Assembly: GCF_050916235.1 (NCBI RefSeq)
Contig: NZ_CP104854.1
Span: forward strand, 2,666,001 to 2,730,000
Origin: Maridesulfovibrio sp050916235
GTDB lineage: Bacteria > Desulfobacterota > Desulfovibrionia > Desulfovibrionales > Desulfovibrionaceae
Direction: 5' to 3'
Length of the DNA: 64,000 nucleotides
The notes under the pieces are model-generated. The model ran no database searches, had not been told where the DNA came from, and saw only the letters and a list, made by a program, of their open reading frames with translations. This document shows, piece after piece, positions 50,078 to 58,870 of the stretch. The translations under genes were made by a program, and so were the position numbers. How positions within the stretch are numbered: position 1 is the first letter of the stretch; every line of letters starts with the position of its first letter.

Positions 50078-51565
50078 ATGGAAAAGAAATACGTTCTTTC
50101 TATCGACCAGGGTACCACCAGCTCTCGCGCAATCATCTTCAACAAAGGTGGCGAGATCGTAAAAGTAACCCAGAAAGAATTCACCCAGATTTTTCCCAAT
50201 CCGGGCTGGGTTGAGCACGACGCACTGGAAATCTGGTCTTCCGTCCAGTCCGTAGTTGCTGAAGCCCTTGCTGAAATTCCTGCTGCCGAAATCGCAGCCA
50301 TCGGTATCACCAACCAGCGTGAAACCACCGTTGTATGGGACAAAAACACCGGCAAACCCGTTTACAACGCAATCGTATGGCAGTCCCGTCAGACCATGGA
50401 CATCTGCAACGACCTCAAAGCTAAAGGTCTTGATCCCATGGTTCGTGAAAAAACCGGTCTGCTCATTGATGCATACTTCTCCGGTACCAAAGTAAAATGG
50501 ATTCTCGACAACGTTGAAGGCGCCCGCGAAAAAGCTGAGAAAGGCGACCTCCTCTTCGGTACCATTGACACATGGCTGGTATGGAAGCTCACCGGCGGCG
50601 CAGTTCACGTCACCGACTACACCAACGCTTCCCGTACTCTCATGTACAACATTCACGAACTCAAGTGGGACGAAGAGATCCTCAAACACCTCACCGTTCC
50701 CGCTTCCATGCTGCCCGAAGTCAAACCTTCTTCCGAAGTATACGGCTCCACCCACAAAGATAAGTTCCAGGGTCTGGAAATCCCCATCTCCGGTATGGCC
50801 GGTGACCAGCAGGCTGCTCTGTTCGGTCAGGCATGCTTCGAAGAAGGTATGGCCAAGAACACCTACGGTACCGGCTGCTTCATGCTCATGAACACAGGTG
50901 AAAAAGCAGTTCCTTCCAAGAACGGCCTGCTGACCACCATCGCATGGGGTGTTGACGGTAAAGTTGAATACGCTCTGGAAGGTTCCATCTTCGTTGCCGG
51001 TTCCGCTATCCAGTGGCTGCGCGACGGTCTGAGAATGTTCCGTGACGCCAAGGATTCCGAACTTTACGCAACCCGCGTACAGGGCACCGACGGCGTTTAC
51101 ATGGTACCCGCATTCGTAGGTCTCGGCGCTCCTTACTGGAACTCCGAAGTTCGCGGTGCAGTATTCGGTCTGACTCGTGGTACCACCAAGGAACACTTCG
51201 TTCGTGCTACCCTCGAGTCCCTCTGCTACCAGACCAAAGACGTTCTCTCCGCAATGGAAGCTGACTCCGGCATCTCCCTTGCAAAACTCCGCGTAGACGG
51301 CGGTGCAGTTGCAAACGACCTGATGCTTCAGATTCAGTCCGACCTGCTGGGCGTTCCCGTTGAGCGTCCCCTGTGCATTGAAACCACCGCTCTCGGCGCA
51401 GCTTACCTCGCCGGTCTGGCTGTTGGTTTCTGGGCAGACAAGAACGACATCAAAAAGAACTTCGGTGTTGACCGTGAGTTCGGACCCAAGATGGATGCTG
51501 AAAAGTCCGCCAAGCTGTACGCCGGCTGGCAGAAGGCTGTTGAAGCAACCATGGCTTTCAAATAA
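50078..51565 (+). CDS. glpK: Glycerol kinase
   Basis: 495 residues, full length, start ATG at 50078 with GGGGAA upstream. FGGY-kinase motifs: LSIDQGTTSSRAIIF at the N-terminus, NAIVWQSRQT, the GMAGDQQAALFGQ ATP loop, and LRVDGGAVANDLMLQIQSD near the C-terminus. It phosphorylates incoming glycerol with ATP. Codon use is strongly biased to C-ending codons compared with neighbouring genes, which often goes with high expression. A strong terminator follows 38 bases after the stop, closing the glpFK transcript. Confidence 0.97.
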   Translation: MEKKYVLSIDQGTTSSRAIIFNKGGEIVKVTQKEFTQIFPNPGWVEHDALEIWSSVQSVVAEALAEIPAAEIAAIGITNQRETTVVWDKNTGKPVYNAIVWQSRQTMDICNDLKAKGLDPMVREKTGLLIDAYFSGTKVKWILDNVEGAREKAEKGDLLFGTIDTWLVWKLTGGAVHVTDYTNASRTLMYNIHELKWDEEILKHLTVPASMLPEVKPSSEVYGSTHKDKFQGLEIPISGMAGDQQAALFGQACFEEGMAKNTYGTGCFMLMNTGEKAVPSKNGLLTTIAWGVDGKVEYALEGSIFVAGSAIQWLRDGLRMFRDAKDSELYATRVQGTDGVYMVPAFVGLGAPYWNSEVRGAVFGLTRGTTKEHFVRATLESLCYQTKDVLSAMEADSGISLAKLRVDGGAVANDLMLQIQSDLLGVPVERPLCIETTALGAAYLAGLAVGFWADKNDIKKNFGVDREFGPKMDAEKSAKLYAGWQKAVEATMAFK

Positions 51566-51603
51566 GACAACATACGCAGCTTACGCTGTATCTCACTGTA
51601 TAC

Positions 51604-51631
51604 AAAAAGGGCACCGCAAGGTGCCCTTTTT
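51604..51631 (+). terminator. Rho-independent terminator of glpFK
   Basis: 12-bp perfect arms AAAAAGGGCACC (51604-51615) and GGTGCCCTTTTT (51620-51631) with a GCAA loop. Confidence 0.95.
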
Positions 51632-51837
51632 GCGCAGCATTACTTTTGCTGAAGTCCTGTTGCAGTGTTATTTCTCTCAGCAACTTGTCGCCTTATTCCA
51701 GCAAGAGATGATTTTCACCGGCAGTCCACGTCTAAGAAACTTAAACCAATTGGTCGGTCACGCTAAGCTTAGCAAATTTTAATCTGCGGATATATCGTCC
51801 GCAGGGATACTTCTTGTTGAGTTCCAGCTGCCAAACC

Positions 51838-53754
51838 TTATGACTTGGCAGATTTTTCAGACGCGTCCAGAGGCAGCCTGATGGTAAAGCGGGTCCACTT
51901 GCCAGGACTTGAATTGACAGCCATGGAGCCCTGATGCTGATCGGCAATGATGAAATATGAAACGGAAAGCCCCAGACCGGTCCCTTTCCCCAGTTCCTTC
52001 GTGGTGAAGAACGGATCAAAAATCCTGTTGAGCGGGGTGAAATCTATTCCCGGACCATTGTCTTCGATTTCAACTACAGCCATTTTATTATCTTCTTTAA
52101 TTCTGCAGATGAAACGGGGGCGGTCCTCGGCATACTGCTTTTCGGTCATTGCTTCAGCCCCGTTCTTGAGCAGATTAAGGAATACCTGCTGAATTTCATT
52201 GCCGTCGCAATAAACCGCGCGCGTACTGCTGTCATATTCCCTTATTATTTCAATTTGTTTAAAGTCGTAATATTTTTTTAGGTTATAGTCGCTTGCAGCC
52301 AGTTCTATGGTTCTGTCCAGCAACTCGGAAAGATGGTGATAACCATGTCTTCTCTCGCTTTTGCGGCTGAAGCTGAGCATGTTTGAAACAATTCTTGCGG
52401 CGCGCTGGCCAGAATCCATAATGCCGTCAAGCATCTTGGGGATCTGTCGACGCTCAAGATATTCGCGCATCTTCTCAAGGGAAATACCGCAGGATTCGGC
52501 CTCTTTCTGGTTGGCATCCATATCAGTGAAAATGCGTTTCTTCATGTTCTGGGCATGTCCAAGAATTCCTGCCAGCGGATTGTTGATCTCATGGGCCATT
52601 CCGGCGGCAAGACCTCCTACGGACATCATTTTTTCCGATTGGACCATCATCTGTTCTAGGTTGACCCTGTCAGTTACATTGTCAATGCGGATAACTGCCC
52701 CTTCAACTCCATTGGCAATCAACGGATAAATGGTGATGTCGTCGTAGCGGGTGCTGCCTTTGTCCGTTCTGGTCTGCATTGAGTCCGAGCGGATGGTTCT
52801 GTTTTTCATGGCCATAAGAACCTCATCAAGTTCCTTCTGCATACTGGGCAAGGCCATGCCCAGTGGAAGTCCGACCGCCTCTCCGGAGCTTAGGTTGCTC
52901 ATTTTCTGAGCTTCAATGTTCCAGTGGGTTATCCTGCCGTCAGGGTCTACGCCTACGAGTATGGAGGGCATGGAATCGATGATGTTGCTGAGGTAGTTCT
53001 TGGTTCTTGCCAGTTCGGTCTCTGCATCGCTTCTGGCTTTCTCAAAGCGCAGGAGAATGGCTATGCCGCCAAGTATGGCCCCGATTCCCACCAGCCAAAT
53101 GGTCATAAATGATGTGCCTGTTTCAGTCACAAAGGACGCGAGTGTCTGTTCATAATGAGACATGGGGACTGTTACGCTGATTCCGCCGCGAATGTCTCCC
53201 AGCTTGTATCCCTGCTCAGCATGGCATTTCAGGCAGTTTTTTTCCGTGATCATGGGGCGCATGAAATGAAGGACCGGCATACCGTTTTCAACGGATACGG
53301 CGTGGTACTCTTTCGGATCTGTTTTGAATGACTCAAGTACCTTAGCTTCCCATGGCAGCGGTTCGTTGCCGGGCCGAATCGGATCAAGACTGGTGATGTG
53401 GCCGTGAAGTCCGGCGTCTTCATTCATAATATTATAGACCATGCGCATCATGTAGGCCGGATTGATCATGGTCATCTTTTTCCCGGTGGTGGTAGTTACA
53501 TCCCGGTCGGCAACATCAAGGTACCTGTTGGGTGCAAGTTTGGGTGAAACCTCGGCGTACAGGCCTCCCAGCCCGGCAACCCAGCGGCGGTAGGTAAGGT
53601 CTTTCTCATAGGCAACCTGAGCTTCCTTCAGGGCCAGTTCATGTATGTTATCCTTTTCGGCCAGGATGATTCGCGTATAGAACGAATATATCGAACCGCT
53701 CCATATCAAACAAAAAAATAGGCCTAAAAGGAGCAGCCTTTGAGAATACTTCAC
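51838..53754 (-). CDS. Sensor histidine kinase with haem-binding DUF3365 (Tll0287-like) sensor
   Basis: 638 residues: TM1 (about 7-28), periplasmic DUF3365-type domain (about 30-205) with the haem c motif C174-L-K-C177-H178, TM2 (about 212-236), PAS (about 250-365), HisKA with GMAHEINNPLAGILGH, and HATPase_c (EDNGPGIDF, GKGTGLGLSV). DUF3365 proteins bind haem through CXXCH and are thought to sense redox state or gases. The phospho-acceptor region contains a long insert between helix 1 and 2 (KKRIFTDMDANQKEAESCGISLEKMREYLERRQ). No receiver gene is adjacent, so it is an orphan kinase. The start at 53754 lies 30 codons before the first helix end and is well placed. Confidence 0.92.
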   Translation of the reverse strand: MKYSQRLLLLGLFFCLIWSGSIYSFYTRIILAEKDNIHELALKEAQVAYEKDLTYRRWVAGLGGLYAEVSPKLAPNRYLDVADRDVTTTTGKKMTMINPAYMMRMVYNIMNEDAGLHGHITSLDPIRPGNEPLPWEAKVLESFKTDPKEYHAVSVENGMPVLHFMRPMITEKNCLKCHAEQGYKLGDIRGGISVTVPMSHYEQTLASFVTETGTSFMTIWLVGIGAILGGIAILLRFEKARSDAETELARTKNYLSNIIDSMPSILVGVDPDGRITHWNIEAQKMSNLSSGEAVGLPLGMALPSMQKELDEVLMAMKNRTIRSDSMQTRTDKGSTRYDDITIYPLIANGVEGAVIRIDNVTDRVNLEQMMVQSEKMMSVGGLAAGMAHEINNPLAGILGHAQNMKKRIFTDMDANQKEAESCGISLEKMREYLERRQIPKMLDGIMDSGQRAARIVSNMLSFSRKSERRHGYHHLSELLDRTIELAASDYNLKKYYDFKQIEIIREYDSSTRAVYCDGNEIQQVFLNLLKNGAEAMTEKQYAEDRPRFICRIKEDNKMAVVEIEDNGPGIDFTPLNRIFDPFFTTKELGKGTGLGLSVSYFIIADQHQGSMAVNSSPGKWTRFTIRLPLDASEKSAKS

Positions 53755-53871
53755 TGTATATTCTCCTGATGAAGAGTTGCTGTTTTATTTGCAGTATATC
53801 AGAGCGTGCAGCGGTCTGCCAGAATGAATGATGCTTTTTGATACCTGATTAAACCGGAGCAGGGCAGAGGA

Positions 53872-54240
53872 TTAAAACCGGCTGGAAAGAGCCTCTTTCA
53901 GCAGGGCGTCGGATGCTTTCAGAATGTCGGATATTTCGTCCTTTCGGGCATTATCAAGATGAATTCCGCAGGAAACGGAAACCGTGCAGTTGAAATGTGT
54001 TGCCAGACCGTAGGCCATCTCTCTGGCCAGACCATCTTCCCTGTGACCGGTTACGGCAAGGAGTGATACCGTTGCATCGGCTTTAGCCCTGTCCTTGATA
54101 CCGGAGTGGGGGACGGCAAGTGCAACCGCGCCGATATGCGGAGTGTCCCCTCCGAAAAGGGATACACACAGGTCTCTGCCCATGCGTATGAGAGTCATCT
54201 CCAATGTGAACCTTTCGGTTTTTCTCGTCAGGGTGAGCAT
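53872..54240 (-). CDS. LpdD-like (prenylated-flavin chaperone family) protein
   Basis: 122 residues resembling LpdD, the small subunit D of gallate and related UbiD-type decarboxylases. Shared features are GGDTPHIGAVALAVPH (about 30-45), LLAVTGHREDGLAREMA (about 61-77), and VSCGIHLDNARKDEI (about 90-104). LpdD proteins help mature prenyl-FMN enzymes. No UbiD-type gene is nearby. Instead it closes the moeA operon, three bases after an unknown gene. The family name comes from memory of the motif, so I rate it as likely but not certain. Confidence 0.65.
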   Translation of the reverse strand: MLTLTRKTERFTLEMTLIRMGRDLCVSLFGGDTPHIGAVALAVPHSGIKDRAKADATVSLLAVTGHREDGLAREMAYGLATHFNCTVSVSCGIHLDNARKDEISDILKASDALLKEALSSRF

Positions 54241-54243
54241 TTT

Positions 54244-54741
54244 TTACCGTCCGGACAAAAGACAGAATCTGTTTTTCAATCTGTTCAGAAGCCCGTTTCT
54301 ACCGTCTGTCTGCATCCATTCAAGATCCCCGAAACGCATATACAGGCGGTCCAGAAAGAAAGGAATGAAGCTATCCTGAACCAGCCTTTGCAGGTTTGAC
54401 GGGAGTTTTTCAAAGTAAAAGCTGAATTCGTGCATGGCGAAATTTTCGTTCTGTTCGAATTCTGTCGAGTTGCGCAGGGCTGTCAGCAGGCCTTTTTCCG
54501 AAAGCGGACTGAAATCAAGGCGTGACATGCGGTCATGAATATCGTTGTCGGTAGAAAAGTCGTCAGAATCGAAAATAAAGGTCAGCACGAGGGTCCCGCC
54601 GTCTTTTTCAGGAAGGACGCTGATGTTCAGCAGCCCTTCCCGAATAGGGCAGCCCTTGCCGAACCTGTAACGGAACGGGGTATAGCCGATGATATGCTCA
54701 CGGCATTTGCGCCTGATGGCGTGCTCCCGGTCTTTTTGCAT
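54244..54741 (-). CDS. Unknown protein in the moeA operon
   Basis: 165 residues of no recognised family. It starts one base after the TGA of the moeA-PBP fusion gene and ends three bases before the LpdD-like gene, so it is clearly translated in an operon. The sequence is mixed alpha/beta, with a Cys pair (C14, C31) and a FYFEKLPSNLQRLVQDSF helix in the middle. No signal peptide or membrane segment is seen. It may share a role in cofactor insertion with its neighbours; that is inference from position only. Confidence 0.75.
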   Translation of the reverse strand: MQKDREHAIRRKCREHIIGYTPFRYRFGKGCPIREGLLNISVLPEKDGGTLVLTFIFDSDDFSTDNDIHDRMSRLDFSPLSEKGLLTALRNSTEFEQNENFAMHEFSFYFEKLPSNLQRLVQDSFIPFFLDRLYMRFGDLEWMQTDGRNGLLNRLKNRFCLLSGR

Positions 54742-54742
54742 C

Positions 54743-56674
54743 TCAGCCGAGACCCATGCCCGGTTTCATTTCCTGTCCGGTCAGAGGGGTGTCGTAGCCG
54801 CCGAGAGAGCTGATTGCTTTTTTGACCCTGTCCGACCTGATCAGTTCGATAAGTGCGCTGATGCGCGAATCCTTGAGAAACCTGTTCGGGATGATCAGAT
54901 CATACCGCTCATGGGCCAGCGGGACAAAATCAAGATCAAGGGCCTTTGCAGCAGCATAAATGCCCAGTCCGCAATCCGCAGCACCGGTGAGGACGTTTGC
55001 GGCGACAGTCATGTGGGTGAATTCCTCGCGATCGTATCCTGAAATGTCATCCGGGGTGAGACCGGCCTTTTTCATGTGGTAATCGAAAAGGATTCTGGTT
55101 CCGGCTCCACGCTGCCTGTTGATGAAGTTGATTCCGCTCCCGCCCAGAGATTCGATTCCGCTGATCTTCTTGGGGTTGCCTTTGGGAACAATAAATCCCT
55201 GATGGCGGATGGCGAGGTTGATTACGGTGATTTCAAGGTCGGGCAGGTATTTGGTCAGAAACGGGAAGTTGAAGTCCCCGGATTCTGGATCGAAAAGGTG
55301 GGCACCTGCAAAGAGGGCCATACCGTTCTTAAGAGCGGTCAGTCCGCCCATGGAGCCTGCATGGGTGGAAACAAGGCGCAGGGGAGTGTTCCCGCCCATG
55401 AGCATGTCTCCAAGCATGTCCAGCGTGTTGTCATGACTGCCCACGTGCATGAGCACCTTGCTCAGGGCCGACCTGCATGAAAAGAGCTCCACATTGACAA
55501 GATCACCCTGTTCGATTCCTTCGCAATCCGCGTTTACCCGTGTGAAGCCCTGTGCCTTGGTCAGGGTGGTAATCATACCTGCTCCGCGGGAAAGGGGAAC
55601 GCCGATGTATTCGTGACCCACCTCGCCCACCGCCAGACGCACAATCTCTTCAAGGCCCGGTTTTGAAGGGGTGCGCCGGGCAAGCCGAACCTGCACTTTC
55701 TCTCTTTCCGGGGCATATTTGCCGGAAAGCCATGAAATAACCGGTGTCAGCACATCTTCAAAGCACACCACCGCACTTACCGGATACCCCGGGGCACCGA
55801 CAAGCAGCTTGCCCTGAGCAGTTCCGATAACCGTGGGTTTTCCGGGCATTACTGCAATCCCGTGAACCAGCACCTGTCCGAGTTTCTGGAAGACCTTGCG
55901 GGTGAAGTCCTTGCTTCCGGCTGAAGAACCAGCTCCGACCACAACAATGTGCGAATCCTTCAGGGCCTTGTCCACAGCCCGGACAAGCTTGTCTTCCCGG
56001 TCGCGGACGGGCGGCACGGCAGTGAATTCAATGTCCAGCCCGGCAGCAAGTCCTTTGAACACCTGTGAGTTGGACTCGATGACCTCGCCGGGTTTCGGGG
56101 TAGGGCGGTCGCAGAAAGGCAGAACTTCGTCGCCGGTGGGAATAAAGGTCATGCGGATTTTTTCGTGAACGCGGATGTCGTAGATCCCAGCGGAAAGCAG
56201 GGCTCCGATATCAAAGGCTGAAATGGTATGATTTCGCGGGAGCAGCATTTCCGTGGCGACAATGTCTTCGCCTATGCGCCGCACGTGCTGCCAGGGATAG
56301 GCAGGGCCCTCAATGGTGATGGAGTCGTCGGTATCAATAACGTTCTCAATCATGATTACGGCATCCATGCCGTCGGGCAGCGGGTTGCCGGTATTGACCG
56401 CAATACACTGGCTGCCTTTTTTCAGTCCCAGAGGCTGACCTTCACGGGCGGCAAAGGTAGTGTCGCTTTTGACCGCAAAACCGTCCATGGCCGCCGAATG
56501 ATAGGTCGGCGATGAACAGCGGGCGGTAACGGCTTCGGCTGTAACCCTGTTCAGTGCCTCGTGGACGGGTCTGGTCTCGACCTTGACCAGTTCTGCACGG
56601 TTGAGGGCGTTGATAGCCGCAGCCACGGCTTCGGGGACAGGAACTGTTTTCAGGTAGATATTACGGTCACTCAT
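54743..56674 (-). CDS. MoeA-type molybdopterin molybdotransferase fused to a periplasmic-binding-like domain
   Basis: 643 residues. The N-terminal about 410 residues are MoeA-like, with MDGFAVKS at the start, TGDEVLPF, then VVVGAGSSAGSKDFTRK and MPGKPTVIG...GAPGYPVSAVVCFED. The last about 220 residues form a substrate-binding-protein-like (LysR effector/PBP) domain with VGSHDNTLDMLGD and NRQRGAGTRILFDY. This fusion is known in archaea and deltaproteobacteria and is usually annotated as molybdopterin biosynthesis protein/LysR substrate-binding domain. The PBP part probably binds molybdate or tungstate, which the MoeA part inserts into molybdopterin. It lies 15 bases after the separate moeA. 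Confidence 0.88.
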   Translation of the reverse strand: MSDRNIYLKTVPVPEAVAAAINALNRAELVKVETRPVHEALNRVTAEAVTARCSSPTYHSAAMDGFAVKSDTTFAAREGQPLGLKKGSQCIAVNTGNPLPDGMDAVIMIENVIDTDDSITIEGPAYPWQHVRRIGEDIVATEMLLPRNHTISAFDIGALLSAGIYDIRVHEKIRMTFIPTGDEVLPFCDRPTPKPGEVIESNSQVFKGLAAGLDIEFTAVPPVRDREDKLVRAVDKALKDSHIVVVGAGSSAGSKDFTRKVFQKLGQVLVHGIAVMPGKPTVIGTAQGKLLVGAPGYPVSAVVCFEDVLTPVISWLSGKYAPEREKVQVRLARRTPSKPGLEEIVRLAVGEVGHEYIGVPLSRGAGMITTLTKAQGFTRVNADCEGIEQGDLVNVELFSCRSALSKVLMHVGSHDNTLDMLGDMLMGGNTPLRLVSTHAGSMGGLTALKNGMALFAGAHLFDPESGDFNFPFLTKYLPDLEITVINLAIRHQGFIVPKGNPKKISGIESLGGSGINFINRQRGAGTRILFDYHMKKAGLTPDDISGYDREEFTHMTVAANVLTGAADCGLGIYAAAKALDLDFVPLAHERYDLIIPNRFLKDSRISALIELIRSDRVKKAISSLGGYDTPLTGQEMKPGMGLG

Positions 56675-56689
56675 TTTGTGAATCCTTTT

Positions 56690-57931
56690 TTAGATTAACC
56701 AGACAGAAATCTTTCCCCCGGCGTAGAACCCTTCTGTGTCAGCCGGGATGATCATCAGGCCGTCAGCCTGAATCATTGTTTTGAGCAGGCCGGACTTTCC
56801 GTAGATCGGCCTTGCCTGCGGTATATCGCCCTCGCGGTGGGTTATCTTCATGCGAACGTAATCCTCCCGGCCCGGCTTGGAAACTGTATTCCGTTCAAGT
56901 TCGGCCTGAATCATCGGACGACCCTTGGCTGAAAATGCTTCGGAGTCTCCCATAAGATGCCTGATGAAGGGCATTACCAGCGACAGCATGACCACCTGAA
57001 CGGAGGTGACCTGTCCGGGCAGACCCAGCACGGGCTTGCTTCCCGATCGGCCGAGAATAGTGGGTTTCCCGGGGCTTATCGCTACGCCGTGAGCCATTAT
57101 TTCCGAATCTTCCATGGCCTCGATGGCTTGAACAGTCAGGTCGCGCATGCCCACGGAGCTTCCGCCGGAAAGAAGCACAAGATCATTTTCCTCAATTGCT
57201 TTTGCCAGCATTGCTTTAAGATGTTCAAGGTCATCGCGGACAATGCCGTAGTTGACCGGCAGGGCTCCCGCCTGTGCCACAAGGCAGCGCAGGGTGTGCG
57301 AATTCACATCGCGGATGGAGCCGACCTTCTGCGGTGAACTTATCTCTACCAGCTCATCCCCGGTGGAGATGATGCCGACTTTTGGCCGGGCGTGGACAAC
57401 GGTTTGGCTGATGCCCAGTGCCGCAAGCAGTCCCACATCCTGAAATCTGACTCCGTGCCCGGCCTTGAAGACTGTTTCGCCCAGGGCGGCGTCTTCGCCC
57501 TTGAGCATGGTATGATCTCCGGGGGCTGATGATTTTCTGATTTCTATTGTACCGGCACCCAGTTCGTGGGTGTGTTCGACCATGACTACTGCATCGGCCC
57601 CATCGGGCAGGGTTCCCCCGGTGGGGATGGCCGCACATTCTCCGGGTGCGAGTCTGAATTCCGGGTTCTGGTCCACCTTCAGCTCAGCCCGGCATTCCAG
57701 ATAGGCCGGGTTGGATTCGGTGGCCCCGAAGGCATCCCGGGCATTAACGGCGTAGCCGTCCATACAGGAGCGGTTGGCCGGGGGCAGGTCCTCTGGGGAA
57801 ACAATATCTTCGGCAAGAACCATTCCGAAGGCCTCGGCGATCGGCACCATAACAGTCCCGGTGGAGGAAAATGTTTTCAGCAGGTCCTGAAAGTCCTTCC
57901 TGCTGATGATTTTGAAGAATTCATGGCTCAT
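56690..57931 (-). CDS. moeA: Molybdopterin molybdotransferase MoeA
   Basis: 413 residues, standard MoeA length. Motifs: RSCMDGYAVNARDAFG (about 49-64), the central ISTGDELVEI (about 189-198), LLSGGSSVGMRDLT (about 253-266) and the SPGKPTILG...LPGQVTSVQV stretch near 288-310. MoeA ligates molybdate (or tungstate) to adenylylated molybdopterin. A second moeA-type gene with an extra binding domain follows directly, so the two may separate molybdenum from tungsten, as suggested for organisms with several MoeA paralogues; formate dehydrogenases in this group use either metal. Confidence 0.93.
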   Translation of the reverse strand: MSHEFFKIISRKDFQDLLKTFSSTGTVMVPIAEAFGMVLAEDIVSPEDLPPANRSCMDGYAVNARDAFGATESNPAYLECRAELKVDQNPEFRLAPGECAAIPTGGTLPDGADAVVMVEHTHELGAGTIEIRKSSAPGDHTMLKGEDAALGETVFKAGHGVRFQDVGLLAALGISQTVVHARPKVGIISTGDELVEISSPQKVGSIRDVNSHTLRCLVAQAGALPVNYGIVRDDLEHLKAMLAKAIEENDLVLLSGGSSVGMRDLTVQAIEAMEDSEIMAHGVAISPGKPTILGRSGSKPVLGLPGQVTSVQVVMLSLVMPFIRHLMGDSEAFSAKGRPMIQAELERNTVSKPGREDYVRMKITHREGDIPQARPIYGKSGLLKTMIQADGLMIIPADTEGFYAGGKISVWLI

Positions 57932-57993
57932 GGGTCAGTCCGTTATTTCATTAGGCGTGTTTTTTATTAATGACAAATTGCGGATGACGTAGC

Positions 57994-58068
57994 GAATCCC
58001 TAATAAAAGGTATGGGATTCTTGCACCATCCCTTAGGCTAGCGGTCTTCCCGCGAGTCTTAGGGATGG
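57994..58068. repeat. Inverted-repeat cluster between mobB and moeA
   Basis: Two inverted repeats are packed here: GAATCCC/GGGATTC (57994-58000 and 58014-58020) and CCATCCCTTAG/CTTAGGGATGG (58026-58036 and 58058-58068, one mismatch). The 220-base gap also has a GCCGCCGGAGGCAC string downstream. It has the look of a dispersed intergenic repeat or mRNA hairpin set, but only one copy lies in this window. Confidence 0.4.
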
Positions 58069-58151
58069 CGACAGTGGAACAAACACTCTCGCAAATACGA
58101 CTATTTCCTTAGCTCCGCAGGGCCGCCGGAGGCACTGAGTAAACATCAGAT

Positions 58152-58862
58152 TTAGCTGCCGTTCTTGATGTTGATTTCAATGTCGCCGGGCACGAAGCCT
58201 TTCAACTGTTTGAGCATGGCGGTTATCCCGGCTGAAAGTATGTCGGAGACAAAGGGGTTGAAGCCCAGCTCACTGCCGTTGCAGGTAATGGTCATGCTGC
58301 CGGATTTAGCCTTGCAGCCTGATACGCCGGCCTTGCCGGCCAGTATGTCGGCCACGAAATCCATGCAGAATTCCCGTCCGCATTCCCCGCAGTTAAGGCC
58401 CGGAAGGAGGAATCCCCTGTCCATGACCAGATCGGCCAGTGCTTCGACGTCCTCGCTGGCTGGAGGATTGTCCCGGGTGCAGGCGGGGATCTGCTTCAGG
58501 GCCAGCTCGGGATAGAATTCCTTGTCATCGTTGTCCTCGCGGACCATGATGACTCTGGGCAGCCAGCCGACTTTGTTGCCGCCTTCCATGACGATCACGT
58601 CCACGTCCATAAGCGGAACCAGATCCTGTACCGTGCGTTCCTGCGCCCAGGAGACAAAGGACTGGGACGGAGAATAGGCCGCCACGGCAGCAGCGACCTT
58701 TTTGTATTCTTCGGTGTCGGCCCTTTCTGCCCCGTCAAAACCGTGGTGGGAATGTTTGACCACGCCCACTTTCAGTCCGCGTTCGGCAAGGCATTTTACA
58801 AGGGCAAGACCCATGGTGGTCTTGCCGGTCTTTTTCTTTCCGACAATGGCAATTGCTTTCAT
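58152..58862 (-). CDS. mobB: MobB-type molybdopterin-guanine dinucleotide protein with Fe-S tail
   Basis: 236 residues. The N-terminal MobB GTPase has Walker A GKKKTGKTT (about 8-16) and VGVVKHSHHGFDG, VIVMEGGNKVGWLPR. The C-terminal about 80 residues contain CGECGREFC (about 158-166) and a further Cys in VSGCKAK, the pattern of a PF04060-like [4Fe-4S] cluster domain. Such a tail is uncommon in MobB, which in E. coli has only the nucleotide domain. It could deliver cofactor to tungsten or molybdenum enzymes such as formate dehydrogenase. It follows argB by eight bases, an unusual partner, and precedes the moeA operon by about 220 bases. Confidence 0.88.
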   Translation of the reverse strand: MKAIAIVGKKKTGKTTMGLALVKCLAERGLKVGVVKHSHHGFDGAERADTEEYKKVAAAVAAYSPSQSFVSWAQERTVQDLVPLMDVDVIVMEGGNKVGWLPRVIMVREDNDDKEFYPELALKQIPACTRDNPPASEDVEALADLVMDRGFLLPGLNCGECGREFCMDFVADILAGKAGVSGCKAKSGSMTITCNGSELGFNPFVSDILSAGITAMLKQLKGFVPGDIEINIKNGS

Positions 58863-58870
58863 CCTGAGTC

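Noticed and set aside
53795..53825. TGGCAG...TGCA string upstream of the DUF3365 kinase
   Set aside because: The GG-GC spacing is nine rather than ten bases, so it does not fit a sigma-54 promoter.
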